The notes below the pieces were generated by a model. It was given only the letters and a program-made list of their open reading frames with translations, was not told the DNA's origin and made no database searches. A program made the position numbers and the translations under genes. From Aalborgiella sp031422495 (GTDB taxonomy: Bacteria > Pseudomonadota > Gammaproteobacteria > Burkholderiales > Burkholderiaceae_C): a stretch of DNA of 17,359 nt. Shown piece by piece: positions 1 to 7,048 of the stretch (the first letter of the stretch is position 1; each line of letters opens with the position of its first letter). The stretch is from the NCBI GenBank assembly GCA_031422495.1, contig JANPLX010000019.1, positions 1-17,359 of the forward strand, given 5' to 3'.

Positions 1-336
1 GCGGCTTTGGAAGCCGAAAAAACACCGCCAGACCTGACGGTGCTGGTATCGCCCTACAGCAGCATGAGCAGCTTGACCGGTCAAATTTACCCTTATGTGC
101 CGCAAGTGGTGCTGCGCTACCCGCTGCGCACCGACCAATTGTTGCCCGACATCAAAAGCCCGCTGCTGCTGATCCACGGCGACAGCGACACCTTCATCCC
201 GGCCAGCCACATCAAAACCCTCAAAGCGCTGGTGCCGCAGGCGCGGCTCCTACTGGTCAAAGGCGCGGGGCACAACGATGTGCATAAGTTTGAGGCGTAT
301 TTACAAGACTTTGGTGGCGTGCTGGCGGGGTTGTAA
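1..336 (+). CDS. Alpha/beta hydrolase, C-terminal part (5' end outside window)
   Basis: The frame is open from base 1, so this is the last 111 codons of a gene that starts upstream. The visible part holds the second half of an alpha/beta hydrolase fold: a strand and turn LVSPYSSMSSL like the region after the nucleophile in BEM46/ABHD-type hydrolases, then LLLIHGDSDTFIP with the probable catalytic acid (Asp63 of the fragment), then VKGAGHNDV with the probable catalytic His91. The nucleophile elbow GxSxG is not in the window, so activity and substrate cannot be judged. It ends in TAA and faces fdhD tail to tail, so it is not part of the formate dehydrogenase operon. Fold assignment is fairly sure; substrate unknown. 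Confidence 0.8.
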   Translation, partial: AALEAEKTPPDLTVLVSPYSSMSSLTGQIYPYVPQVVLRYPLRTDQLLPDIKSPLLLIHGDSDTFIPASHIKTLKALVPQARLLLVKGAGHNDVHKFEAYLQDFGGVLAGL

Positions 337-450
337 CACTAAGCAGATGTGTTAACAGGTTAGAAATATGCCTAAAAATAGCTGTAGCCGTCGTATTTAT
401 TACCTATATTGCTACAAAAATTATAGCAAAATTATGCTGAAACCCATGTA
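337..450. other. Convergent intergenic spacer with an AT-rich inverted repeat
   Basis: This 114-bp gap lies between two genes that end facing each other. It is AT-rich and holds the inverted repeat TTGCTA (409-414) / TAGCAA (424-429) around a 9-nt loop. The flanks are A-rich on the plus strand and T-rich on the minus strand. It could act as a weak bidirectional terminator, but the stem is short, has only two GC pairs and has no clean T-run, so it is listed as a spacer rather than a terminator. The core GCTACAAAAATTATAGC resembles, from memory, short intergenic repeats of Comamonadaceae genomes; that is not verified. Confidence 0.35.
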
Positions 451-1275
451 CTAATTGGCTATAACCGTCTGCCAAATCACCCGCTCAGGCGCTGAAAAGC
501 ACAGAAAGCGTTTGTTCGTGGCGCGGCCAATGGCGCACAGGCTGAGTTTTTGAGCGAGAGCCAAGCCCATCTCTGTCATACCGCTGCGCGAGACGACGAC
601 GGGGATGCCCATTTGGGCGGATTTCATGACCATTTCACTGGTGAGCCGGCCTGTGGTGTAGAAGACTTTGTTAGCGCCTTGCACGCTGGCGGGGTCTTGC
701 AGCCACATCCAACCGGCGATGGTGTCGATGGCGTTGTGACGGCCGACGTCTTCAACAAACATCATTTGCTCGGCAGTCTCAGACACTGTCGAAAACAGCG
801 CACAACCGTGCACAGAGCCAGCTTGCTTGTAGACGCTGTCTTGCAGCCGAATAGAGTTGGTGATGGTTTCTAACTGGCTTTGGGTGACGGTGGTGTCGGG
901 CAGGGTGACGCTGTCAAACGCGCCCAGCAAGTCGCCAAAGACGCTGCCTTGGCCGCAGCCGGTGGTGACGACGCGCTTTTCGGTGCGTTTTTCAATGTCG
1001 GTGATGCCGTGGCGGGTTTTGACGGCTGCTGCGCCGACTTCCCAGTCGACGGTGATGGATTCAATCTCTGATATCGAATCAACCAAGCGCTGGTTGCGCA
1101 AATAGCCTAAAACCAACCATTCAGGCTGTGCGCCTAAGGTCATCAGCGTGACAAGCTCGCGCTTGTCGACGTAAACCGTTAGTGCGCGTTCGGCGGGTAT
1201 AAAAAGAGTGCGTTTCTGTCCGTGTTCGTCAACTGCTATCACCTCACGCACCAAGGGCGCGTGGGACTGGGTCAA
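451..1275 (-). CDS. fdhD: Formate dehydrogenase accessory sulfurtransferase FdhD
   Basis: FdhD takes sulfur from a cysteine desulfurase (IscS in E. coli) and passes it to the molybdenum cofactor of formate dehydrogenase in the cytoplasm before export; the enzyme is inactive without it. The 274 residues match the family length. Family blocks visible are the loop TTGCGQGSVFG (Cys107), EDVGRHNAIDTIAG (175-188) and TTGRLTSEMVMKSAQ (207-221). E. coli has CxxC in the loop (Cys121 and Cys124); here the second position is Gly110, leaving one cysteine. The start is TTG at 1275: the frame is closed upstream by a TAA and no ATG lies nearby, but no clear Shine-Dalgarno is seen. It is the last gene of the fdh operon, 17 bp after the small secreted protein gene. 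Identity is very secure; exact start less so. Confidence 0.95.
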   Translation of the reverse strand: MTQSHAPLVREVIAVDEHGQKRTLFIPAERALTVYVDKRELVTLMTLGAQPEWLVLGYLRNQRLVDSISEIESITVDWEVGAAAVKTRHGITDIEKRTEKRVVTTGCGQGSVFGDLLGAFDSVTLPDTTVTQSQLETITNSIRLQDSVYKQAGSVHGCALFSTVSETAEQMMFVEDVGRHNAIDTIAGWMWLQDPASVQGANKVFYTTGRLTSEMVMKSAQMGIPVVVSRSGMTEMGLALAQKLSLCAIGRATNKRFLCFSAPERVIWQTVIAN

Positions 1276-1292
1276 GTAGGGAAGGGGCGCGT

Positions 1293-1703
1293 TCAGGATT
1301 TTTTAGCCGGCGCAGCCACCACAGCAGGTGCAGGTTGGGCAGCTGGCGCTACCGGTTTCGCTGCTGCTGCGGCTGTTGCCGGCGTTGCTGGTGCAGCTGC
1401 TACAGCTGGTGCTGCGGTTTCAGGCACAGGAAATACAAAAGCACCAGGGTCTGCGCAAGGTGGCGTTGCAGCTGCAGGCTTAGCATTTGCGGCTGTTTTA
1501 CGGTAGTGCGCTGCAGATTTGTCTTGCCACTGGCAGAGCAAAAAACTTTCCTTTTTGCCAGACCAAGCTGTTTTAGCAGCAGTTTCTGCGGCTTTGAGCT
1601 TGGCTTCGTCGGTCAATACAGGCGCAGGGATTTTAGCGACAGCAACAGTTGCAAACAAAGCAACGAATGTGAGTGTGGTGAGTGCGAATAGTTTTTTCAT
1701 CAT
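1293..1703 (-). CDS. Small secreted Ala/Pro-rich protein of the fdh operon, function unknown
   Basis: A 136-residue protein with a Sec signal peptide (MMKKLF, hydrophobic core, probable cleavage after AVA at residue 23), so it should act in the periplasm. The mature part has a lysine- and alanine-rich helical stretch (30-50), a segment SFLLCQWQDKSAAHYRK (53-69) and PCADPGAFVFP (82-92), giving two cysteines (57 and 83) that could form a disulfide. Residues 94-136 are a low-complexity Ala/Pro/Val tail, typical of a flexible or wall-spanning linker. Two adjacent ATGs (1703, 1700) follow a good GAGGA; the frame is open further upstream, but that part would overlap fdhC and cover the signal peptide start. 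It begins 7 bp after fdhC ends and precedes fdhD. I recognise no characterised family. Confidence 0.8.
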   Translation of the reverse strand: MMKKLFALTTLTFVALFATVAVAKIPAPVLTDEAKLKAAETAAKTAWSGKKESFLLCQWQDKSAAHYRKTAANAKPAAATPPCADPGAFVFPVPETAAPAVAAAPATPATAAAAAKPVAPAAQPAPAVVAAPAKKS

Positions 1704-1710
1704 CGATTCC

Positions 1711-2943
1711 TCAAGCTTGTACAGATTGGTTATGAGCCGCAATATTGGAAGCAACTGCTGTGCGATCACGCGGAATTTTGCCTGAGTTGACGTCATCGAG
1801 CCACAGTTCATGGTGATGTTTCGCCCAGTTCTCGTCCACGTAGCCCGTTTTCATACCTTGGTAAGTGCCTTCGGTGCCGATGGTGCCCAAGTAAATGTGG
1901 CCTATGAATACAACCATCATCAAAACCGTCGCGACAGCATGAACCATATGCGAGATTTGCATCATACTGCGGTCGTAACTTAGGCCGGGAATGAGTTTAT
2001 CCATCACCAGTCCAGAGGCAACGACTGTTAATCCTAATACAAACGCACCACCCCAAAACATCACTTTTTCTCCGGCATTAAAGCGAGCAGCTTTGATATG
2101 GTCTTTAGAAAATAAACCACCACCCTTGAGCAACCAATTTAAATCGCCTTTGGCGGGCATGTTGTCACGTACGAACGTGAACATGACAACAATGAGTGAT
2201 ACCGCAAAAACGGGTCCAGCAAAATTGTGTGCGTTCTTCAAAATGTAAGCAAGGTATCCAAACAGCGCTTTGCCAAACACAGGCATCAAAAAGTACTGAC
2301 CAAAAGCCATCACCAAGCCAGATATTGCCAAAATACTGAAAGCAATCGCGTTGGCCCAGTGTGCAGATCGCTCAAAGGGCGTGAACCGCTCGATTTTGCG
2401 TCCTGTTGGTGCGCCATCCAATTTGACCTCACCTTTGCGCCAGTAGTACAAAGCCAAGCCACCCAAAACGATCAGAACCAAAGCGCCGCCGTAGGGAATG
2501 ATCAAGCCATTGCGAACTTGTCGCCATGCTTCACCCGCATTCGTCAAGCGCGAGCCCGGGTATTGCGTGAAAGGTTGAATCAAAATGCCTGCTTCTGGGG
2601 CAGTGTCTTTGGGGTAACTTGTGAAGCCTTCAGCACCTGCACCCACTTGACGCCACATCGGTGCATTGTTGCCAGGTTGCACTTTGCCACGCTCAGCATT
2701 GCTTTGCTTGGCGTAGCCAGGCTCAAGACTGGCTTCAGGCTTGATGTCCATGATGTTGGCACTTTGAATGCCGCCTTGTGTTGCAGCAGCAGGAGGTACC
2801 AAGTCAGGCGCAGCTACAGTAGCCGGAGTTGCTGGTGCAGCTACGGGCGCAGCAGCTTGAGCAAGGGCAGATCCGTTGATCGCCAAGGCAAGACCTAATG
2901 TCGAACCGAATTTTGCGAAAGTCGCAATGATTGACCGCAGCAT
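1711..2943 (-). CDS. fdhC: Formate dehydrogenase gamma subunit, cytochrome b556 type
   Basis: The membrane subunit that takes electrons from the ferredoxin subunit through two b haems to the quinone pool. The 410 residues begin with a signal-like hydrophobic stretch (about 3-28, ending ALAQA), then a soluble region (30-147) rich in Ala/Pro at first, then hydrophobic segments near 148-166, 198-217, 238-257, 295-313 and 333-352. The last four match the E. coli FdnI core. Candidate haem ligands are His196 (ERSAHW), His239 (AHNF), His335 (SHMVHA) and His349 (GHIYLG), in the same order as in FdnI. FdnI is much shorter (about 217 residues), so roughly 180 N-terminal residues are extra. ATG start with AGGG about 9 nt upstream; 12 bp after the lipoprotein gene. 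Symbol follows FdhABC usage for epsilonproteobacteria; fdoI/fdnI are the E. coli names. Confidence 0.93.
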   Translation of the reverse strand: MLRSIIATFAKFGSTLGLALAINGSALAQAAAPVAAPATPATVAAPDLVPPAAATQGGIQSANIMDIKPEASLEPGYAKQSNAERGKVQPGNNAPMWRQVGAGAEGFTSYPKDTAPEAGILIQPFTQYPGSRLTNAGEAWRQVRNGLIIPYGGALVLIVLGGLALYYWRKGEVKLDGAPTGRKIERFTPFERSAHWANAIAFSILAISGLVMAFGQYFLMPVFGKALFGYLAYILKNAHNFAGPVFAVSLIVVMFTFVRDNMPAKGDLNWLLKGGGLFSKDHIKAARFNAGEKVMFWGGAFVLGLTVVASGLVMDKLIPGLSYDRSMMQISHMVHAVATVLMMVVFIGHIYLGTIGTEGTYQGMKTGYVDENWAKHHHELWLDDVNSGKIPRDRTAVASNIAAHNQSVQA

Positions 2944-2955
2944 AGATGAGCCCTG

Positions 2956-3180
2956 TTAGTTGACTTTGGAATACTCGTTTTGGGTATTTTGCATGCGAGC
3001 TTTGAGTTGCTGCTCCCAAGCCACTTTGTCTCCAGCTTTCCAGCCAGGAGCGGTGAAAGCAGCAACACCAGTGCCAGCATAAGGCGCAGCATCGTTCTTA
3101 GGCGTAGCAGACGTTTGTTGCTTGTCGCCACAGGCAACCAAAGCTGCCGTAGCTAAAACTATGAATACTATGTTTTTCAT
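2956..3180 (-). CDS. Small fdh-operon lipoprotein, function unknown
   Basis: A 74-residue protein with a clear lipoprotein signal: MKN, a hydrophobic core, and the lipobox LVAC followed by GD, placing the lipidated cysteine at residue 17. Aspartate at +2 of the mature protein is the classical Lol-avoidance signal in E. coli, which would keep it on the periplasmic face of the inner membrane, where the FdhABC complex sits. The mature chain is only 58 residues: a Thr/Ala/Pro-rich linker, then GWKAGDKVAWEQQLKARMQNTQNEY, probably helical. Its ATG overlaps the fdhB stop as ATGA (4 bp), so translation is likely coupled. No known domain is recognised. The position between fdhB and fdhC suggests a structural or anchoring part of the dehydrogenase; this is inference. 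Confidence 0.85.
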   Translation of the reverse strand: MKNIVFIVLATAALVACGDKQQTSATPKNDAAPYAGTGVAAFTAPGWKAGDKVAWEQQLKARMQNTQNEYSKVN

Positions 3181-3800
3181 GATTTTGCTCCTGCAGCAGG
3201 TGGTTGGCCAGCTTGTTTAGAGCCGTAAGCCGTACCCCAGCCCCAAACTTCAGCGCCCTTGCCACGTTTAAGGACGCGGTTACGGAAGATGTCAGCAATC
3301 ACGTCGCCGTCACCTGCTAAGAGTGCTTTGGTTGAGCATTGCTCGGCACATGCAGGTAATTTACCTTCAGCCAAGCGGTTACGACCATATTTCTCAAACT
3401 CTGCTTGGCTACCATTGGCTTCAGGGCCGCCAGCACAGAAAGTGCATTTGTCCATTTTGCCGCGTACGCCAAATGTGCCTTGTGACGGGAACTGTGGCGC
3501 GCCGAATGGGCAAGCGTATGAGCAGTAGCCGCAGCCGATGCAGACGTCTTTGTCATGTAAGACCACACCTTCGTCAGTGCGGTAAAAGCAATTGACAGGG
3601 CAGACGGCCATGCAAGGCGCATCACTGCAATGCATACATGCCACAGAGATAGATTTTTCACCTGGAACACCATCATTCAAGGTGACCACACGGCGACGAT
3701 TCACACCCCAAGGTACTTCGTTTTCGTTTTTGCAAGCCGTTACACAGCCGTTGCATTCGATACAGCGCTCTGCATCACAGACAAATTTCATGCGTGCCAT
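3177..3800 (-). CDS. fdhB: Formate dehydrogenase beta subunit, four [4Fe-4S] ferredoxin
   Basis: The electron-transfer subunit, carrying electrons from FdhA towards FdhC. Sixteen ligand cysteines can be placed in four groups: C13/16/19/23 (CIECNGCVTAC), C55/58/63/67 (CMHCSDAPCMAVCP), C87/90/93/97 (CIGCGYCSYACP) and C119/122/151/155 (CTFC, then CAEQC). This is the NrfC/DmsB/FdnH pattern with four [4Fe-4S] clusters. At 207 residues it is shorter than E. coli FdnH (294) and lacks the C-terminal membrane helix; the end is a Gly/Ala/Pro-rich tail. There is no signal peptide, so it presumably crosses the membrane as a partner of Tat-exported FdhA. ATG start with AAGGAG 7 nt upstream; a second ATG lies at codon 4. 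The gene begins 11 bp after fdhA ends. Confidence 0.95.
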   Translation of the reverse strand: MARMKFVCDAERCIECNGCVTACKNENEVPWGVNRRRVVTLNDGVPGEKSISVACMHCSDAPCMAVCPVNCFYRTDEGVVLHDKDVCIGCGYCSYACPFGAPQFPSQGTFGVRGKMDKCTFCAGGPEANGSQAEFEKYGRNRLAEGKLPACAEQCSTKALLAGDGDVIADIFRNRVLKRGKGAEVWGWGTAYGSKQAGQPPAAGAKS

Positions 3801-3811
3801 GGTTTGACTCC

Positions 3812-6775
3812 TTATGCTTTCTCGACGTTACAGATCGTCGTTTTGGTTTCTTGCATCATGGTCACGCTGTCATAACCATATGTTGTTTCAGTATTGATCG
3901 CTTCACCGCGGACGACCGGCGCAGCCCCGTTCGGGTAGTAAGCCAGCATATCCGCACCTTGCCAACGACCTGAGAAGTGAAAAGGCATGAAGACGGTGTC
4001 AGGACCGACGCGCTCTGTCACCATGGCTTGCACATTCAGGCGCGCACCGGTAGGTGATGACACCCAAGCGCGGCTGCCGTTTGCGATGCCTTTTTCGCTC
4101 GCTGTTTTTGGGTTGATCTCGATAAACATCTCTTGCTGTAGCTCAGCCAACCACGGATTAGAGCGCGTCTCCTCACCGCCACCTTCGTACTCCGTCAAAC
4201 GACCAGAGGTCATGATGAACGGGAATTTTTCATGCAACTTGTCCGCCACGTTCTTTTGTTGAATCGTTTTGAACAGAGTGGGCATACGCCAGAAAGCTTT
4301 TCTATCGTCGTGCGTTGGATACTTGGCCATCAAATCAGGGCGTGTGCCGTACAAAGGCTCACGGTGTTGTGGAATCGGATCTGGGAAGTTCCACACCACT
4401 GCACGGGCTTTAGCATTACCAAACGGATGGCAACCATGCACTTGCATGACCACACGTTGAATGCCACCAGTCAAGTCGGTTTTCCAGTTTTTGCCTTCGG
4501 CACCGGCTTTTTCGGCGTCAGTCAAATCATCCCACCAGCCGAGTTTTTTCAGCAGCACGTGGTCGAATTCAGGATAGCCCGTGGTGATATCAGCACCAAC
4601 AGAGTGCGACCCATCTTCTGCCAGCAAGCTCTTGCCTTCACGTTCCACGCCAAAGTTAGCGCGGAAATTACCGCCACCTTCCATGACATGTTTAGATGTG
4701 TCATACAAGTTTGGTGAACCTGGGTGCTTGATTGACGCATTGCCGTAACAAGGCCATGGCAAACCAAAGTAGTCGCCAGTAAAGTCGTAGCCAGTTTCTT
4801 TGTCTTTTGCATTGCCTTTGGCTTTGAGCGTTTTGACATCAAACACGTGCATATTGCGCATGTGGGCTTTCAAACGCTCTGGGCTTTGGCCGGTGTAGCC
4901 AATCGTCCAAACAGCTTTGTTGATTTCACGCAAAATATCTTCTGGCACTGGCTCGTCCATGCCAGCCACTTTTTGCATTTTGTAGTTGACGGACAGTTCT
5001 TTGCCAAAACCCAGCTTGTTTGCAAACTGCTGCATGATCATGTGGTCGCTACGGCTTTCCCACAACGGCTCGATAACTTTTTCACGCCATTGCAAGGAAC
5101 GGTTTGAAGCGGTGACAGAGCCACTGGTTTCAAATTGCGTCGCAGCTGGTAGCAAATACACGGCGCGGTTGGCGTTCAAATCTTCCGCTTTACCCAGCAT
5201 CGCCGCCATAGCAGCTGTAGCTGATGGGTAAGGGTCAACGACGACTAACAAATCAAGCTTATCCATCGCACGCTTCATCTCTAAACCACGGGTTTGCGAG
5301 TTAGGTGCGTGGCCCCACATGAAGACACCGCGTAAGTTGGAGTCTTGATCGATCAACTCGTTTTTCTCGAGTACGCCGTCAATCCATCGCGACACGGTTA
5401 TTCCCGGTTTGCTCATCATCGCTGGTGCGGAAAACTGTTTTTTGATCCACTCAAAATCGACACCCCAAACTTTGGCATAGTGCTTCCAAGCGCCTTCGAC
5501 GATGCCGTAGTAGCCTGGCAAAGAGTCAGGATTTGGACCAACGTCTGTTGCGCCTTGCACGTTGTCATGACCGCGGAAAATATTGGTGCCACCGCCAGAT
5601 TTACCGACGTTACCCAATGCCAATTGCAAAATACAAGTTGCACGAACCATCGCGTTACCCGTGGTATGTTGGGTTTGTCCCATACACCACACCACCGTGC
5701 TTGGGCGGTTTTCGCTCAGCATGGTTGCCACTTTCAAGACTTGCGCTTCTTTCACACCACAAGCTTCTTCAACTTTATCTGGTGTCCATTTAGCCAAAAC
5801 TTCAGCTTTGACCGTTTCCATGCCATGCACGCGGTCGTTGATGTACTTGGTGTCTTCCCAGTTATTTTTGAAGACGTGGTACAAAACGCCAAAGATGAAC
5901 GGAATGTCTGAGCCAGAGCGAATACGGACAAACTCATCAGACTTGGCGGCTGTTCGCGTATAGCGCGGGTCAACCACAATCATTTTGGTGCCAGTTTCCT
6001 TGGCATGCAACATGTGCAACATGCTGACGGGGTGCGCTTCGGCAGCATTCGAGCCAATGTACATAGCACACTTGCTGTTTTGCATGTCGTTGTACGAATT
6101 GGTCATCGCGCCATAACCCCAGGTGTTGGCTACGCCAGCAACCGTGGTGGAATGGCAAATACGTGCTTGGTGGTCGCAATTGTTGCTGCCCCAAAAGCTG
6201 ACGAATTTACGTAGCAAATACGCTTGTTCGTTGTTGTGCTTGGAAGAACCGACAAAATAAACACTGTCAGGACCGCTGGCTTTTTTCAGCTCCATCATTT
6301 TGGCGCTGATCTCTGTCAAGGCTGTATCCCAGCTGATGCGCTCGTACTTGCCGTTGACCAATTTCATCGGGTAACGCAAGCGGAACTCGCCGTGGCCATG
6401 TTCGCGCAATGCAGCGCCTTTGGCACAGTAGGAGCCCAAGTTAATTGGTGAATCAAATACCGGTTCTTGACGAACCCATACGCCGTTTTCAACAATGGCA
6501 TCAACCGCGCAGCCGACAGAGCAATGCGTACAAACCGTGCGCTTGATTTCAATCTTGCCAGCACCCATGGCAGAAGCACCTTCAGCGGCCTGTGCTTTTT
6601 TGACCAAGGTCAGTTGTGTCGCGGCGATTCCAACACCAACGCCAAGACCAGAGCGGCGCAGAAAAGCTCGGCGATCCATGGTAGGCAGAGCTTGTGAAAT
6701 GCCTCTGCGCAAGCTATGCACAAAGGGTGAGCGGGCTGTGCTCTCAGCGGTGCTTGATTTTTTAGTCAATAACAT
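3812..6775 (-). CDS. fdhA: Formate dehydrogenase alpha subunit, molybdopterin, cysteine form, Tat-exported
   Basis: The catalytic subunit, oxidising formate to CO2 at a bis-MGD molybdenum or tungsten site. The 987 residues contain a Tat signal DRRAFLRR (34-41) followed by a hydrophobic stretch and probable cleavage near AQA-AEG (about 63), so the enzyme works in the periplasm. The [4Fe-4S] site is C82/C85/C89/C117 (CTHCSVGC ... GSYCAKG). The active-site motif is HQARICHSTTVAG with Cys207-His208; E. coli FdnG has selenocysteine here, so no SECIS element is needed. AMTNSYNDMQN follows, as in FdnG. The C-terminal molydopterin-dinucleotide domain is recognisable from about residue 840 (FIMTSGRLTEYEGGGEETRSN onward). 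ATG at 6775 has GGAGA 6 nt upstream; a TTG 12 nt further up is less likely. The n-region before the twin arginine (about 34 residues) is long; ATG at codon 33 lacks a ribosome site. Confidence 0.97.
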   Translation of the reverse strand: MLLTKKSSTAESTARSPFVHSLRRGISQALPTMDRRAFLRRSGLGVGVGIAATQLTLVKKAQAAEGASAMGAGKIEIKRTVCTHCSVGCAVDAIVENGVWVRQEPVFDSPINLGSYCAKGAALREHGHGEFRLRYPMKLVNGKYERISWDTALTEISAKMMELKKASGPDSVYFVGSSKHNNEQAYLLRKFVSFWGSNNCDHQARICHSTTVAGVANTWGYGAMTNSYNDMQNSKCAMYIGSNAAEAHPVSMLHMLHAKETGTKMIVVDPRYTRTAAKSDEFVRIRSGSDIPFIFGVLYHVFKNNWEDTKYINDRVHGMETVKAEVLAKWTPDKVEEACGVKEAQVLKVATMLSENRPSTVVWCMGQTQHTTGNAMVRATCILQLALGNVGKSGGGTNIFRGHDNVQGATDVGPNPDSLPGYYGIVEGAWKHYAKVWGVDFEWIKKQFSAPAMMSKPGITVSRWIDGVLEKNELIDQDSNLRGVFMWGHAPNSQTRGLEMKRAMDKLDLLVVVDPYPSATAAMAAMLGKAEDLNANRAVYLLPAATQFETSGSVTASNRSLQWREKVIEPLWESRSDHMIMQQFANKLGFGKELSVNYKMQKVAGMDEPVPEDILREINKAVWTIGYTGQSPERLKAHMRNMHVFDVKTLKAKGNAKDKETGYDFTGDYFGLPWPCYGNASIKHPGSPNLYDTSKHVMEGGGNFRANFGVEREGKSLLAEDGSHSVGADITTGYPEFDHVLLKKLGWWDDLTDAEKAGAEGKNWKTDLTGGIQRVVMQVHGCHPFGNAKARAVVWNFPDPIPQHREPLYGTRPDLMAKYPTHDDRKAFWRMPTLFKTIQQKNVADKLHEKFPFIMTSGRLTEYEGGGEETRSNPWLAELQQEMFIEINPKTASEKGIANGSRAWVSSPTGARLNVQAMVTERVGPDTVFMPFHFSGRWQGADMLAYYPNGAAPVVRGEAINTETTYGYDSVTMMQETKTTICNVEKA

Positions 6776-6844
6776 GAAATTCTCCAATAAACTTGGGATT
6801 GCTTGGGATGCTGGACTTGCTTAGCAGTCGTAAAAGACAATGTC
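6776..6844 (-). other. Spacer between fdhX-like gene and fdhA with repeats
   Basis: A 69-bp gap with more ordered sequence than its length would suggest. Read on the plus strand it has CTTGGGAT twice (6792-6799 and 6802-6809), a 10-bp period. It also has a bulged hairpin GAC-T-TGC/GCA-GTC (6814-6829) and the inverted repeat AAGACA-A-TGTCTT (6834-6846), which overlaps the stop codon of the upstream gene. In the minus-strand transcript these lie ahead of the GGAGA ribosome site of fdhA. No T-run follows the hairpin, so it is not a simple terminator. A role in processing or translation control is possible but unproven. Confidence 0.35.
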
Positions 6845-7048
6845 TTAAACAAGCGTTGTTTTGTAATACTGTTTGACATGCTCGCTGAGCACGTAGCCGC
6901 CACCCTTTGCAGGTGCTGGCTTGAGCACTTCAGCAATGGCTGCAGGCGCTGGCGACTTGATCAAGCTGACGGATGCAACGGCTGCACCTGCGACGCTAGC
7001 GGTTAAGAAAAATCCTCGGCGTGAGGCTTTGTTTGTGTTGTCTTGCAT
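6845..7048 (-). CDS. Formate dehydrogenase region Tat-target small protein (TIGR02811 type)
   Basis: A 67-residue protein whose first half is a Tat signal: SRRGFFLTA at residues 9-17, then an Ala/Val/Ser-rich hydrophobic stretch ending near APAA. What remains after cleavage is about 30 residues, with a conserved-looking end GGGYVLSEHVKQYYKTTLV. This fits the family described as formate dehydrogenase region Tat target, found just upstream of fdhA in many proteobacteria. Its function is not established; suggestions would be an assembly partner or a minor subunit of the exported enzyme. ATG start with GGAG 7 nt upstream. It is the first gene after the 171-bp AT-rich gap and so probably the first gene of the structural transcription unit. 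Confidence 0.88.
   Translation of the reverse strand: MQDNTNKASRRGFFLTASVAGAAVASVSLIKSPAPAAIAEVLKPAPAKGGGYVLSEHVKQYYKTTLV

Noticed and set aside
1222..1506. 94-codon Gly/Ala-rich plus-strand frame
   Set aside because: It is the complement of the Ala/Pro-rich tail of the small secreted protein and the start of fdhD; low complexity alone keeps it open.
1704..1811. Longer N terminus for the small secreted protein starting at 1811
   Set aside because: It overlaps the end of fdhC and would bury the signal peptide; ATG 1703 follows a clear GAGGA.
2227..2898. 223-codon plus-strand reading frame antisense to fdhC
   Set aside because: It lies wholly inside a clear fdhC, has no recognisable domain, and its Cys/Arg/Ser-rich product is typical of the complement of a Gly/Ala-rich gene.
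4232..4717. 161-codon plus-strand frame antisense to fdhA
   Set aside because: No domain and no ribosome site recognised; fully covered by fdhA, whose identity is certain.
6140..6165. Possible selenocysteine codon in fdhA
   Set aside because: The active-site codon is an ordinary cysteine codon and the frame has no internal TGA, so no Sec machinery is needed.
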